Shown: positions 42,437 to 50,174, counted from the stretch's first letter. The stretch: DNA of 54,275 bases from Sphaerisporangium melleum (GCF_014646695.1 NZ_BMNT01000019.1:119013-173287); one strand, 5' to 3'. Notes: generated from the sequence alone by a model not told the origin. A program made the numbers and translations.

Positions 42437-42667
42437 TCAGCCGGCCCAGCCGCTGATCCGCCAGGCCGCGGGGTTCGCCGAGGGAACGGCCGGCCTGCGG
42501 ACCTTGTGGAGGCCGTCCTGCCAGGCCGTGACGGCCTCCGCCGGGACCTCCTCCTCGGCGGCCAGGCGCACCCGCGCGGCGCGGGCGGACAGCGCCGTGA
42601 TGAGCGCCGCCAGCTCCTCGGCCGTCGGATTTCCCCGCACGACCTTCAGATAGAAATCCTGCGCCAC
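42437..42667 (-). CDS. Acyl-CoA carboxylase epsilon subunit-like protein
   Basis: A 76-aa protein resembling the small epsilon subunit of actinobacterial acyl-CoA carboxylases. The diagnostic LKVVRGNPTAEELAALITALSAR comes near the N-terminus and the short conserved tail AAWRISGWAG at the end. The GTG at 42667 has GGGAGG 6 nt upstream; an earlier TTG at 42700 has no site. Epsilon subunits stabilise the alpha/beta carboxylase complex that makes malonyl-CoA. No alpha or beta subunit is in the window, so this would have to join a housekeeping carboxylase. Its position beside the PKS operon points to raising extender supply. Confidence 0.75.
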   Translation of the reverse strand: MAQDFYLKVVRGNPTAEELAALITALSARAARVRLAAEEEVPAEAVTAWQDGLHKVRRPAVPSANPAAWRISGWAG

Positions 42668-42850
42668 GTCGACCCTCCCGGAATCGAACACCTCCCGCAA
42701 GCGTCACACCCGGCCGAAAGGCGGCACAACTTCACGAATGCGCACCTGGAACCGGCGGTCGCCGCCACGGCCGATCCTGCGGACCGGTGTCACGCCGCCG
42801 GATCAGGCGGGGCATCACCACCTCGGGCAGGCGCCGGGTGCACGCGAAGA

Positions 42851-42886
42851 AGCCGGGTGGCCACGGTCGTGCCGGGCCACCCGGCT
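42851..42886 (-). terminator. Terminator after exporter 2
   Basis: An 11-bp stem (AGCCGGGTGGC and complement) with a 14-nt loop lies 33 bp beyond the leftward stop of the exporter at 42919. Confidence 0.7.
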
Positions 42887-42918
42887 CCGGGTGTCGTGGA
42901 TCGATAGATGGCGCCGGA

Positions 42919-44526
42919 TCAGTCGACGGTCGCCAGGTCGGGCTCGACGTCGCGCTCGGCGGCGGGCGCGGCGTCGGGCGCGGCGTCGGGGGCCGGCGCG
43001 GGCTGGTCGGTGCGGCGCAGGATGGTGACGGAAAGGATCGCCAGGCCGATGAAGATGGCGGCGCCCACGGCGGCGACCACGTTGAGGCCGCTGGTGAAGG
43101 CGGTGCGGGCGACCTCGGTCAGCCCGCCGGCGAGCCGGCCGGGGAGCTGCTGGGCGGCGCTCAGGGCTGCGGTGATGCTCTGGCTCGCGGTCTGCGCCGC
43201 GCCGGCGGGCAGGCCGGCGGGCAGGTGGTCGCCCAGCTGGGTGCGGTAGACGAACGTGGCCAGGCTACCGAGGGCCGCCACACCCATGGCGACGCCGAAC
43301 TCACCGCTGGTCTGGCTGATCGAGGCGGCCGAGCCGGCCTTCTCCGGCGGCACGGAACCCATGATCAGGTTCATGGTCAGCGACATCGGGAAGGCGATGC
43401 CGAAGGCGGCCAGCACCAGCCCGGTGACCAGCCAGGGCAGGCCGCCTGCCGCGGGAACCTGGCTGTGGACGACCAGGCCCGCTCCGGCGATGACGAGACC
43501 GGCGGCGATGACGTACGCCGGGCGGATCTTGCGGGCCAGCGCGGGGGCGGCCATGGAGCCGACGACCATGGCGATGTTCTGCGGCAGCAGCCACATGCCG
43601 GAGTTCAGCGGACCGAGGCCCTGGACGGTCTGCAGGTACAGGCTCGACAGAAGGGTGGTGCCGGCCATCACGATGCCGGCCATCAGCATGACGCCCATCG
43701 CGGCGCTGAAGTTCCGGTTGGCGAACAGGCGGAGGTCCAGCAGCGGGCTGGCGAGCCTGCGCTGACGGGACACGAAGACGACGCCGATCGCGATGCCGAT
43801 GACCAGCGCCGCGACCGGCAGCGGCTGGACGCCGTTGCGGGCGAGCTCCTTGAGCCCGTAGATGGCGGGGAGGATCGCGGCGAGCGAAAGGGCGACGCTC
43901 GCCAGGTCGAGGCGGCCGGCGTTCGGGTCGCGGTACTCGGGCAGCAGGCGGGGGCCGACGATGAGCAGGAGCACCATGACCGGGACGCCGAGCAGGAAGG
44001 CCGAGCCCCACCAGAAGTGCTCCAGCAGTGCCCCGCCGACCAGCGGGCCGACCGTCATGCCCCCCATGAAGCAGGCGAACCAGATGCCGATGGCGGTGCC
44101 CATCTGCTTGGGGTCCTTGAAGATGTTGCGGATCAGCGCCATGGTCGAGGGCATCAGCGTGGCGCCGGCGATGCCGAGCAGGGCACGGGAGGCGATCAGC
44201 ATCTGCGGGCTGACCGAATAGGCCGCGAGCACCGAGGCGACGCTGAAGACCGAGGCGCCGATGAGCAGCAGCCTGCGACGGCCGATGCGGTCACCCAGCG
44301 TCCCCATGGTGACCAGGAACCCGGCCAGCATGAACGAGTAGATGTCCAGGATCCACAGCTGCTGGGTGGAGTCGGCGTGCAGGCTCTCGCTCAGGTGCGG
44401 CACGGCCAGGTAGAGCACGCTGATGTCCAGAGAGGTCAGCAGGGTGGGCAGGGCCAGCACCGCCAGCCCGGCCCACTCGCGCCGCCCCGCCTGCAGGCCG
44501 GGACCGGCCTCCAGGTTCGCCTTCAT
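42919..44526 (-). CDS. DHA2-family MFS drug exporter, copy 2
   Basis: A 14-helix efflux permease of 535 aa. Signature segments: WAGLAVLALPTLLTSLDISVL, LWILDIYSFMLAGFLVTMGTLGDRIGRRRLLLIGASVF, LLGIAGATLMPSTMALIRNIFKD and FWWGSAFLLGVPVMVLLLIVGP. The tail is Asp/Ala-Pro rich. The ATG at 44526 has AAAGGA 10 nt upstream. It is similar along its length to the exporter at 17777-19408. A paralogous pair in one cluster, plus the decayed fragment at 46.8 kb, suggests repeated duplication. It probably exports the product or an intermediate. The long upstream region (44527-45373) carries a copy of the recurrent motif. Confidence 0.93.
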   Translation of the reverse strand: MKANLEAGPGLQAGRREWAGLAVLALPTLLTSLDISVLYLAVPHLSESLHADSTQQLWILDIYSFMLAGFLVTMGTLGDRIGRRRLLLIGASVFSVASVLAAYSVSPQMLIASRALLGIAGATLMPSTMALIRNIFKDPKQMGTAIGIWFACFMGGMTVGPLVGGALLEHFWWGSAFLLGVPVMVLLLIVGPRLLPEYRDPNAGRLDLASVALSLAAILPAIYGLKELARNGVQPLPVAALVIGIAIGVVFVSRQRRLASPLLDLRLFANRNFSAAMGVMLMAGIVMAGTTLLSSLYLQTVQGLGPLNSGMWLLPQNIAMVVGSMAAPALARKIRPAYVIAAGLVIAGAGLVVHSQVPAAGGLPWLVTGLVLAAFGIAFPMSLTMNLIMGSVPPEKAGSAASISQTSGEFGVAMGVAALGSLATFVYRTQLGDHLPAGLPAGAAQTASQSITAALSAAQQLPGRLAGGLTEVARTAFTSGLNVVAAVGAAIFIGLAILSVTILRRTDQPAPAPDAAPDAAPAAERDVEPDLATVD

Positions 44527-44847
44527 CGCATATTCCTTTCGTCATCGTGGTCCACGACGTGCTCTGCTCGCTCTCGGACTCGTGCGGCATCGCCCACCTT
44601 GCTCGGCTCGATGCCATGACGCCGCCGACGTCGCGATCCGCGAGGGTCGTCCGCCGGACGCCGGCGTGTGCCCAGCCGGTGGTCACATCCGCCTTGTCGC
44701 TCGAATCACGGAAGGACCGCGTAAATGATCATGATGCCGCGCATCCTCCCTCGGGTCGTCGCGGGCGACAGGGCGCCACCGAGGTCCGGAGGAGGGCCGT
44801 TCGAGCAGGGTACGGATCGGCACCCGGCTCGGGAACAGGACGAACAG

Positions 44848-44904
44848 TCACTGTGACCCACTGTAAGCGCCCCGAGTCGGATCGTCCTTCTTCTGAATTG
44901 CCAT
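44848..44904 (-). other. Possible 18-codon leader ORF upstream of exporter 2
   Basis: ATG at 44904 reads MAIQKKDDPTRGAYSGSQ and stops at TGA. AGGTGG lies about 10 nt upstream of the start. Its GCAATT..AAGAAG.ACG bases match the motif upstream of exporter 1. Whether it is translated is unknown; it may only be the footprint of a shared cis element. Confidence 0.2.
44878..44894 (-). promoter_or_regulatory. Recurrent motif, copy C
   Basis: On the minus strand AGAAGAAGGACGATCCG matches the copy at 19962-19982 in 11 of the first 13 positions (GGAAGAAGTACG in the other). It lies about 350 bp upstream of exporter 2. Confidence 0.3.
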
Positions 44905-45373
44905 ATGACGTCGCCACCTGCGTTGACGAGGTGCACCCCGTCCCCCTTTTCGGACAGACCAACGGCCTGCCGGGGCTGCGAGGAACAGCAATCACGAAGA
45001 TGTGGCACGGCGCGCCCGGATGTGACGCTGACCGCATGGCCGAGACGAAGATGAGCCGGGCTCGAACACCGGTGGTGGCATGAACCCTGCCCCGACACAA
45101 CGGCTCCCCGGCGCCGGGACGTGCGTGGTGCCCGCCGAGCACCAGGCCGCCTTGACGTGAATCACCCTGCTCCACGGCACCTCTTCCGGAGTGCGGACTT
45201 CTCCTCCCCCGGCGGCCCGGGCGTGAAGAGAGCACTTTGCGACATGCGCGGCCGGCATGGGGATGCGAGGGTCTAGTCCTGTTATTCGGAGGGCTGCCGC
45301 TTCCTGGCGACGTGCAGGCATTCCTGGCGGCCCTTGACCCCGTTCAAGCCGGCCGGAAGTGAAGGTGCGTCAC

Positions 45374-46597
45374 ATGGTGGATTTACCATTATCCGCGAGT
45401 TCCCCTCCCCCCACTCGACCATTACGGCTCCCGTCGCTGACGGGAATGCGGTTCGTCGCCGCGTTTCTGGTCTTCCTCACCCACGGCATCGACGCGAATC
45501 TGTTCGCCTCGGCGGGTGCGCGTGGCACGTACATGTCGGTCGTCCTGATCGCCGGACTGGCGGCGGTCACCTATTTCTTCATCCTGAGCGGCTTCATCCT
45601 CACCTACGTCCAGCGGGCCACCGACTCCGCCAAGTCGTTCTGGTGGCGCCGCTTCCTGAAGATCTACCCGAACCATCTGGTCACCCTCGTCGGCGCCCTG
45701 CTGCTGGTGAGCTTCGTGATGAAGCAGACCATCGACGGCGGGACCGCGGCACTGCACTTCCTGCTGATCCAGTCGTACTTCCCGCAGTTCGAGCTCAGGG
45801 CGATCTTCAACGGCCCGGCGTGGTCGCTGTCCTGCGAGGTGCTCTTCTACCTCTGCTTCCCGCTCCTGGCCCGCTCCATCGGCCGCATCCGTCCTGAGCG
45901 GCTGTGGGCGTGGGCGGGGATCGTGGTGGCCGCCATCTTCGCCATGCCGCTGGTGGCCAAGGTGATCCTGCCGGCCCAGCCGCCGATGCCCGGCTTCGGC
46001 ATGACGGAACTGGAGTTCTGGTTCGTCGCGCAGTTCCCGCCGGTGCGGATGCTGGAGTTCGTCCTCGGCATCATCCTGGCCCGGATCGTCCTGACCGGCA
46101 GAAGGATCCCGGTGAGCCTTCCCTCGGCGGCGGCGCTGGCCGTCGCCGTTTACGTCATGACCCCGCTGTTCCCGCTGAGCTACAACGTCGTGGCCGTCGA
46201 GGTCATCCCGCTCGGCCTCGTCATCGCCGCCGGTGCGGCGAGGGACGCGAGTGGCCGGCGGAGCTGGCTCGGCAGCCGCCCCATGGTGTGGCTCGGCAAC
46301 GTGTCCTACGCCATGTTCATGGTGCACTACCTGATCCTCGTGTACGTCCGCCAGTTGTTCGGCTCACCCGAGGGCTGGAGCACCCCGATGGGCTTCGTCA
46401 TGCTGGGAGTGCTGTTCGCGATCACCCTGGTGCTGTCCTGGATGCTGTTCCGGCTGGTCGAAGATCCGATCATGAAGCGCTTCGCCTCGTCGAAGCCGCG
46501 CCCACGGCACGCCGCTCCCCCTCCGCCACCGGCCGGGGGTCCGCCGGCGGAGACGTCCAAGCCGGTCGCGTCCGCCGCGCCGTCGATCGTCCCCTGA
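45374..46597 (+). CDS. Acyltransferase 3 family membrane protein, copy 2
   Basis: An integral membrane O-acyltransferase of 407 aa, paralogue of the one at 15076-16320. Landmarks: LPSLTGMRFVAAFLVFLTHGID, TYFFILSGFILTYVQRATDS, FWWRRFLKIYPNHLVTLVGALLL, FNGPAWSLSCEVLFYLCFPLL and MVWLGNVSYAMFMVHYLI; the tail is Pro-rich. The ATG at 45374 has AAGGTG 8 nt upstream. Codons 4 and 6 are both TTA (45383-45385, 45389-45391), the strongest bldA signature in the window. It is divergent from exporter 2 and would acylate the natural product or a glycan. Substrate unknown. Confidence 0.9.
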   Translation: MVDLPLSASSPPPTRPLRLPSLTGMRFVAAFLVFLTHGIDANLFASAGARGTYMSVVLIAGLAAVTYFFILSGFILTYVQRATDSAKSFWWRRFLKIYPNHLVTLVGALLLVSFVMKQTIDGGTAALHFLLIQSYFPQFELRAIFNGPAWSLSCEVLFYLCFPLLARSIGRIRPERLWAWAGIVVAAIFAMPLVAKVILPAQPPMPGFGMTELEFWFVAQFPPVRMLEFVLGIILARIVLTGRRIPVSLPSAAALAVAVYVMTPLFPLSYNVVAVEVIPLGLVIAAGAARDASGRRSWLGSRPMVWLGNVSYAMFMVHYLILVYVRQLFGSPEGWSTPMGFVMLGVLFAITLVLSWMLFRLVEDPIMKRFASSKPRPRHAAPPPPPAGGPPAETSKPVASAAPSIVP

Positions 46598-46752
46598 TAA
46601 CCGTCCTGCCACGGGGAACACCGGGCCGCCTGCTCTCAGAGCCGGCGGCCCGCGTGACGTCAAGGAGTGATGGCGACCATCACCTCGGCGCGACCTCGCG
46701 TTCTCCGGCCATGGCGACGACGGCCGCGTGGCCGAACGCATCGGCGAACCGG

Positions 46753-46975
46753 CACCCGCCCAGATGCCGATGGCGGAGGCCCGTCGCCTGCCGTCGCGGA
46801 ACATGTCGCGGACGAGCGAGAGCAGCGTTGACAGGCCGATCCGGTCACCGAGGCCGCCCATCGTGACCAGGAAGCCCGCCACCATGAACCCGCGGACGTC
46901 CACGAGCCACGACCGCTCGGTGCCCGCGAGGTGAAGCGAGGCGGCTCGTCCCGCCCCGGACTTCCCATCGCTCAC
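46753..46975 (-). pseudogene. Remnant of a third DHA2 MFS exporter gene
   Basis: Starting at a GTG at 46975, which still has GAGGAC 6 nt upstream, the frame reads WLVDVRGFMVAGFLVTMGG and GLGDRIG, then jumps to LVRDMFRDGRRRASAIGIWAG. In the intact exporter at 17777-19408 these two pieces are about 42 residues apart, and about 30 residues including helix 1 are missing before the first piece. After IWAG the homology ends, although the frame stays open. The result is about 75 of 540 residues and cannot be a transporter. It is a decayed duplicate lying beside acyltransferase 2, with a motif copy still upstream. Confidence 0.8.
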
Positions 46976-47400
46976 GTTGCCGTCCTCACCGCAAGACACA
47001 CGTTATTTCCGGTCAGCCGCTCGGTATCCGGCCGGAGTCAGTGAACTTGACACCTTGTCTCCACAGCATTCTCGCGCCGCGCGCTCGTCCGCACTTCTTC
47101 CAGACGGCTCTATGCGGTGGCTTCCTGATCGCCGGGCCGCGGTCAAGGGGACCGCCCGGCAGGAAATGGACTCCGCCCGGCAGGTTGCTGCCCGCCATTC
47201 CTCTGTCCGGGCGCCGGGGGCCGGTCGCACAGTGGATTGTGCGAGCTCACTTCGCTCCCGGAAAGAAGGGTCGTCCATTGTCGAACGCCGTCGCCTTACC
47301 GATACGTGTGCTTGCCGACCGGTCGCCCCCCGAATTCGGCGGTGAGCCCGAGCACAGAGTTGGTCATGCGAGCAAATCCCCTAACGGAAGAAGGTTGAGT
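46976..47400. other. Intergenic region upstream of AhpD-like gene 2
   Basis: About 425 bp. The left part carries a copy of the recurrent motif (47084-47101) and the CAGCATT element (47064-47070) at exactly the same 29-bp spacing from ACTTCTTCCAGA as in the 19945-19985 region. The right part has GTGGATTGTGC (47230-47240), also found at 14870-14880. Probable promoter DNA; no gene recognised. Confidence 0.45.
47084..47101 (-). promoter_or_regulatory. Recurrent motif, copy B
   Basis: Minus strand GGAAGAAGTGCGGACGAG, about 110 bp upstream of the exporter remnant. Similarity to copy A extends over some 60 bp in total, including a CAGCATT/AATGCTG element at identical spacing. Confidence 0.4.
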
Positions 47401-48099
47401 ATGTCCAATGCCCTTGCCCTGCCCGTCCGCTCCGAGGTCTCGCTCGACGTCTCCGACCTGCCGGAGACCGCGGGCCTGTCCTGTGGTCTCGAATGGCCGG
47501 CCCGCCCTCCGCTCGTGCCGTTGGGAGAACCGAGCCCGAGCCGAGCGCATATCGCCTTGAACACCGATGAGCCGGGCATTCGCGGGCTGTTCCGGTTCCG
47601 GCCGGAGGCGGCGCTGCCGTTGAACGCCCTGTCAGAGGTGCTCTTGTGCGGCGACAGCACGTTGACCCGCGGGGAGCGCGAGCTGATCGCGGCGTACGTC
47701 TCGGCGCTCAACCAGTGCCGGTTCTGTTTCTACACGCACGCGGCCTTCGCGGCCGTGCGCTCACCTGATGGCATGATGCTGGTCGAGCACGTGTGCGCGG
47801 ACCTGTCCTCCGCACCGGTGTCGGAGAAGATGCGCGCGCTGCTGGCGATCGCCGGGGCGGTACAGGAGAGCGGCAAGAAGGTCACCGAGGAGCAGGTGGC
47901 CGCCGCGCGCGCGGCGGGCGCGACCGACGTCGAGATCCACGACGCGGTGCTCATCGCCGCCGCGTTCTGCATGTACAACCGCTACGTGGACGGGCTGGCG
48001 ACCTTCGCACCGGACGACCCGGCGGTGTACGCGGCGCGGGCGAAGATGGCGAACGGCTATCTCGCCGTCTTCGCCGCCGAGACCCAACCGCAGCCATGA
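47401..48099 (+). CDS. AhpD/carboxymuconolactone decarboxylase-like protein, paralogue 1
   Basis: A soluble helical protein of 232 aa. The peroxidase-type motif CRFCFYTHAAF gives Cys106, Cys109 and His113, preceded by the conserved LTRGERELIAAYVSALN. The second half, AAGATDVEIHDAVLIAAAFCMYNRYVDGLATFAPDDPAVYAARA, is typical of this family. The ATG at 47401 has GGAAGAAGG about 7 nt upstream. Residues 49-232 are roughly two-thirds identical to the gene at 48845-49492, from which it differs mainly by a 48-residue N-terminal extension. In this setting it may protect the producer from peroxides or radicals or act on an intermediate; the reaction is unknown. Confidence 0.85.
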   Translation: MSNALALPVRSEVSLDVSDLPETAGLSCGLEWPARPPLVPLGEPSPSRAHIALNTDEPGIRGLFRFRPEAALPLNALSEVLLCGDSTLTRGERELIAAYVSALNQCRFCFYTHAAFAAVRSPDGMMLVEHVCADLSSAPVSEKMRALLAIAGAVQESGKKVTEEQVAAARAAGATDVEIHDAVLIAAAFCMYNRYVDGLATFAPDDPAVYAARAKMANGYLAVFAAETQPQP

Positions 48100-48123
48100 G
48101 CCCGGCACGCGAGCCGCCCGCGT

Positions 48124-48146
48124 GGCGCCGGCAGGGGGCCGGCGCC
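48124..48146 (+). terminator. Hairpin after AhpD-like gene
   Basis: A 9-bp perfect stem GGCGCCGGC with a 5-nt loop, 25 bp after the stop codon at 48099. Confidence 0.6.
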
Positions 48147-48165
48147 GCGCGGGCGGCCAAGAGCC

Positions 48166-48209
48166 GAACGGTCCGGCCGTGCCCGAGGACGGTTACGGCC
48201 GGACCGTTC
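48166..48209. terminator. Long bidirectional hairpin between convergent genes
   Basis: A 15-bp perfect stem (GAACGGTCCGGCCGT and its complement) with a 14-nt loop lies between the convergent AhpD-like and NTF2-like genes. Confidence 0.75.
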
Positions 48210-48256
48210 AGACGGTCGAAGGGGCAGCCGGTCGAACGGCCGGCCTGCCGGACCGG

Positions 48257-48652
48257 TCAGGCGAAGAACTCGTCGATGACGTGCGTGTCGTACGGGAAGC
48301 TCCACCGCTCGGTGATCTTGCCGCCGGCCAGGTGGAACACATGGACGCCACGCTCGTCCAGGAGCTTGCCGTCCCGTTCACCCCTGATGCGCAGCAGCGC
48401 GGCCACGTGCCCGTCGTCGGCGAGGAAGGTGTACGGCTCGTACTGCAGCGAATTGTCGGTGTGCTGGGCGAGTTTTCCCAGGTAGCCGAGCACTTCTTCC
48501 TTGCCGTTGTAGTCACCTGCCAGCGGGCCCCGCCCGGGGACGTGGAACGACACGTCGTCGGCGAGCAGACTGTCGCGGATGTGGTCCAGATCGCTCTTGG
48601 CGATGGCGTCGTAGATCTCGCGGACCGGATTGACGTTCGGGTGTTCTGACAT
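48257..48652 (-). CDS. NTF2-like / SnoaL-like protein (SgcJ-type candidate)
   Basis: A small cone-shaped alpha+beta barrel protein of 131 aa. It starts with a helix (NPVREIYDAIAKSDLDHIRDSL), followed by LADDVSFHVPGRGPLAGDYNGKEEVLGYLGKL and the strands VAALLRIRGERDGKLLDERGVHVFHLAGGKITERW, the standard SnoaL/NTF2 pattern with Asp and His pocket residues. The ATG at 48652 has GAGG 6 nt upstream; an ATG 5 codons earlier lacks one. Enediyne clusters such as C-1027 carry an NTF2-like protein (SgcJ) involved with the core, and this could be the counterpart, although SnoaL-like proteins are common in polyketide clusters generally. It shares a divergent promoter with the AhpD-like gene. Confidence 0.82.
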   Translation of the reverse strand: MSEHPNVNPVREIYDAIAKSDLDHIRDSLLADDVSFHVPGRGPLAGDYNGKEEVLGYLGKLAQHTDNSLQYEPYTFLADDGHVAALLRIRGERDGKLLDERGVHVFHLAGGKITERWSFPYDTHVIDEFFA

Positions 48653-48744
48653 GGACGGCCTCCTCATGATGGTGCGGATCGTCAGGGGGCGACGTGGTGA
48701 CGCTACGCCGCCGCTTCAGCCGCGAACAAGGGAGTGAGAAGACA

Positions 48745-48769
48745 CTTACCTTATGGCCATACCGGTAAG
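48745..48769. promoter_or_regulatory. Nested palindrome in divergent promoter
   Basis: CTTACC and GGTAAG enclose the perfect 10-bp palindrome TATGGCCATA (48752-48761). It lies midway between the divergent NTF2-like and AhpD-like starts in an AT-rich patch, as an operator would. Confidence 0.55.
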
Positions 48770-48844
48770 GACAATTCAATTTAGGGGGTCCGATCAAGCC
48801 GGTTAGGGGTGACCGAAAACACCCATTGACAGGGGGGTGGTCGT

Positions 48845-49492
48845 ATGGCGAGCATGAACGATTGGCAGGGGGAATGCGCACCTCCGGCCATCCGTCATGC
48901 CCCGACTGCAGCACCGGCGAGGGAAGTCACCATGCCCCACATCACCCTTACCACCGATGAACCCGGCATTCGGGGCCTTTTCCGGTTCCGTCCGGAAACC
49001 GCCCGGCCGCTCAACGAGCTGGTCGAGGTGCTGCTGCGCCGTGAGAGCACGCTCACTCCCGGTGAGCGCGAGCTGATCGCCGCCTACGTCTCGGCGCTCA
49101 ACGCGTGCCGCTACTGCTACTCCTCGCACGCCGCCTACGCCGCGGCCCAGCTCCCCGGCGGCATGGAACTGGTCGAGCAGGTGCGCGACGACCTCCAGGC
49201 CGCCCCGGTCTCCGCCAAGCTCAAGGCCCTGCTGGTCATCGCCGCCGCCGTGCAGCGCAGCGGGCGCGAGGTCTCCGAGCAGGACGTCGCCGCCGCCCGG
49301 GCCGAGGGCGCGACCGACCTGGAGATCCACGACACCGTGCTCATCGCCGCCGCGTTCTGCATGTACAACCGCTACGTGGACGGGCTCGCGACGATCGCCC
49401 CCGACGACCCGGCCTCCTACGCCGCGCGCGCCAAGCGCATCGTCTCCGACGGCTACCTCGGCCTGCTGGCCGAATCGCAGCGCGACTCCTGA
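48845..49492 (+). CDS. AhpD/carboxymuconolactone decarboxylase-like protein, paralogue 2
   Basis: A soluble helical protein of up to 215 aa. CRYCYSSHAAY carries Cys88, Cys91 and His95; LTPGERELIAAYVSALN precedes and FCMYNRYVDGLATIAPDDP follows, as in the paralogue at 47401-48099. Two starts are possible: ATG 48845 (AGGGGGGTGG 5 nt upstream) and ATG 48932 (GAGGG 8 nt upstream). Homology with the paralogue begins just after the second, so the mature protein may be 186 aa. The genes flank an NTF2-like gene, and the three form a small island in which the AhpD-like gene was duplicated. Likely redox protection or tailoring; reaction unknown. Confidence 0.85.
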   Translation: MASMNDWQGECAPPAIRHAPTAAPAREVTMPHITLTTDEPGIRGLFRFRPETARPLNELVEVLLRRESTLTPGERELIAAYVSALNACRYCYSSHAAYAAAQLPGGMELVEQVRDDLQAAPVSAKLKALLVIAAAVQRSGREVSEQDVAAARAEGATDLEIHDTVLIAAAFCMYNRYVDGLATIAPDDPASYAARAKRIVSDGYLGLLAESQRDS

Positions 49493-49500
49493 CGGCAGCA

Positions 49501-49528
49501 CCGCCGCCCGGCCCCGGCCGGGTGGCGG
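49501..49528 (+). terminator. Imperfect terminator hairpin
   Basis: CCGCC-CCCGGCC pairs with GGCCGGG-GGCGG around a 2-nt loop, with one mismatched position, 9 bp after the AhpD-like stop. Confidence 0.55.
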
Positions 49529-49606
49529 CACACCCCCCTGCCGTGCGGAGCGGAGCGCGGCGCCCGCTCCTCCGGCGTGTACCACCCGACCCCCGCGGAG
49601 GACCCA

Positions 49607-50170
49607 ATGGCCAGCCACTCGAGCGCATTACCCCACCGGAGCGACCTGCTCACCTCGCTCAACACCGAACACCACCGCCTCGGGCTGAACGTGTTCCTGG
49701 CCATCGTGATCGCCCACTGGGCCGAGCACGTTGTCCAGGCGATCCAGATCTACGCCCTCGGCTGGCCGATCCCCGAGGCCCGCGGCGTGCTCGGGCTGTT
49801 CTTCCCGTGGCTGGTCACCTCCGAGTGGATGCACTACGGGTACGCGCTGCTCATGCTGGTGGGCCTGATCGTGCTGCGGCGCGGCTTCACCGGCCGGGCC
49901 CGCACCTGGTGGAGCATCTCGCTCGGCATCCAGGTCTGGCACCACCTGGAGCACCTGCTCCTGCTGCTGCAGGCGCTGACCGGGAACAACCTGCTGGGCC
50001 GGCCGGTGCCGACCAGCATCATCCAGCTCCTGGTCCCCCGGGTCGAACTGCACCTGTTCTACAACGCGATCGTCTTCATCCCCATGGTGGTCGCGATGTG
50101 GCTGCACCGCCGTCCCACGCCCGCCGAGCGCGCGCAGATGCGCTGCAACTGCGCCGTCGTGCCGGCCTGA
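49607..50170 (+). CDS. Four-helix membrane protein with repeated HxxEH motifs
   Basis: An integral membrane protein of 187 aa that I cannot name. About five helices are visible: LNVFLAIVIAHWAEHVVQAIQIYAL, VLGLFFPWLVTSEWMHYGYALLMLVGLIVL, ISLGIQVWHHLEHLLLLLQAL and VELHLFYNAIVFIPMVVAMWL. Each carries buried acidic and His residues (HWAEH, EWMH, HHLEH, ELH), a pattern seen in membrane di-iron or haem enzymes. The ATG at 49607 has GGAGG 5 nt upstream. Codon 8 is TTA (49628-49630). Only 4 bp separate it from the following flavoprotein gene, so they are probably translated together and may work together. The conserved histidines are seen; metal binding is inference. Confidence 0.75.
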   Translation: MASHSSALPHRSDLLTSLNTEHHRLGLNVFLAIVIAHWAEHVVQAIQIYALGWPIPEARGVLGLFFPWLVTSEWMHYGYALLMLVGLIVLRRGFTGRARTWWSISLGIQVWHHLEHLLLLLQALTGNNLLGRPVPTSIIQLLVPRVELHLFYNAIVFIPMVVAMWLHRRPTPAERAQMRCNCAVVPA

Positions 50171-50174
50171 CTCC

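Larger units (their letters stand above)
44527..45373. other. Long divergent region between exporter 2 and acyltransferase 2
   Basis: About 850 bp, the longest gap in the cluster. It contains a copy of the recurrent motif (44878-44894), a possible 18-codon ORF (44848-44904, minus) and AT-rich pockets (44700-44730, 44880-44910) that could be promoters. Longer ORFs on the minus strand (to 45235) show no codon bias or recognisable protein. Confidence 0.4.

Noticed and set aside
44706-45235. Minus-strand ORFs of 130 and 168 codons upstream of exporter 2
   Set aside because: No codon bias, mutually overlapping frames and no recognisable motif.
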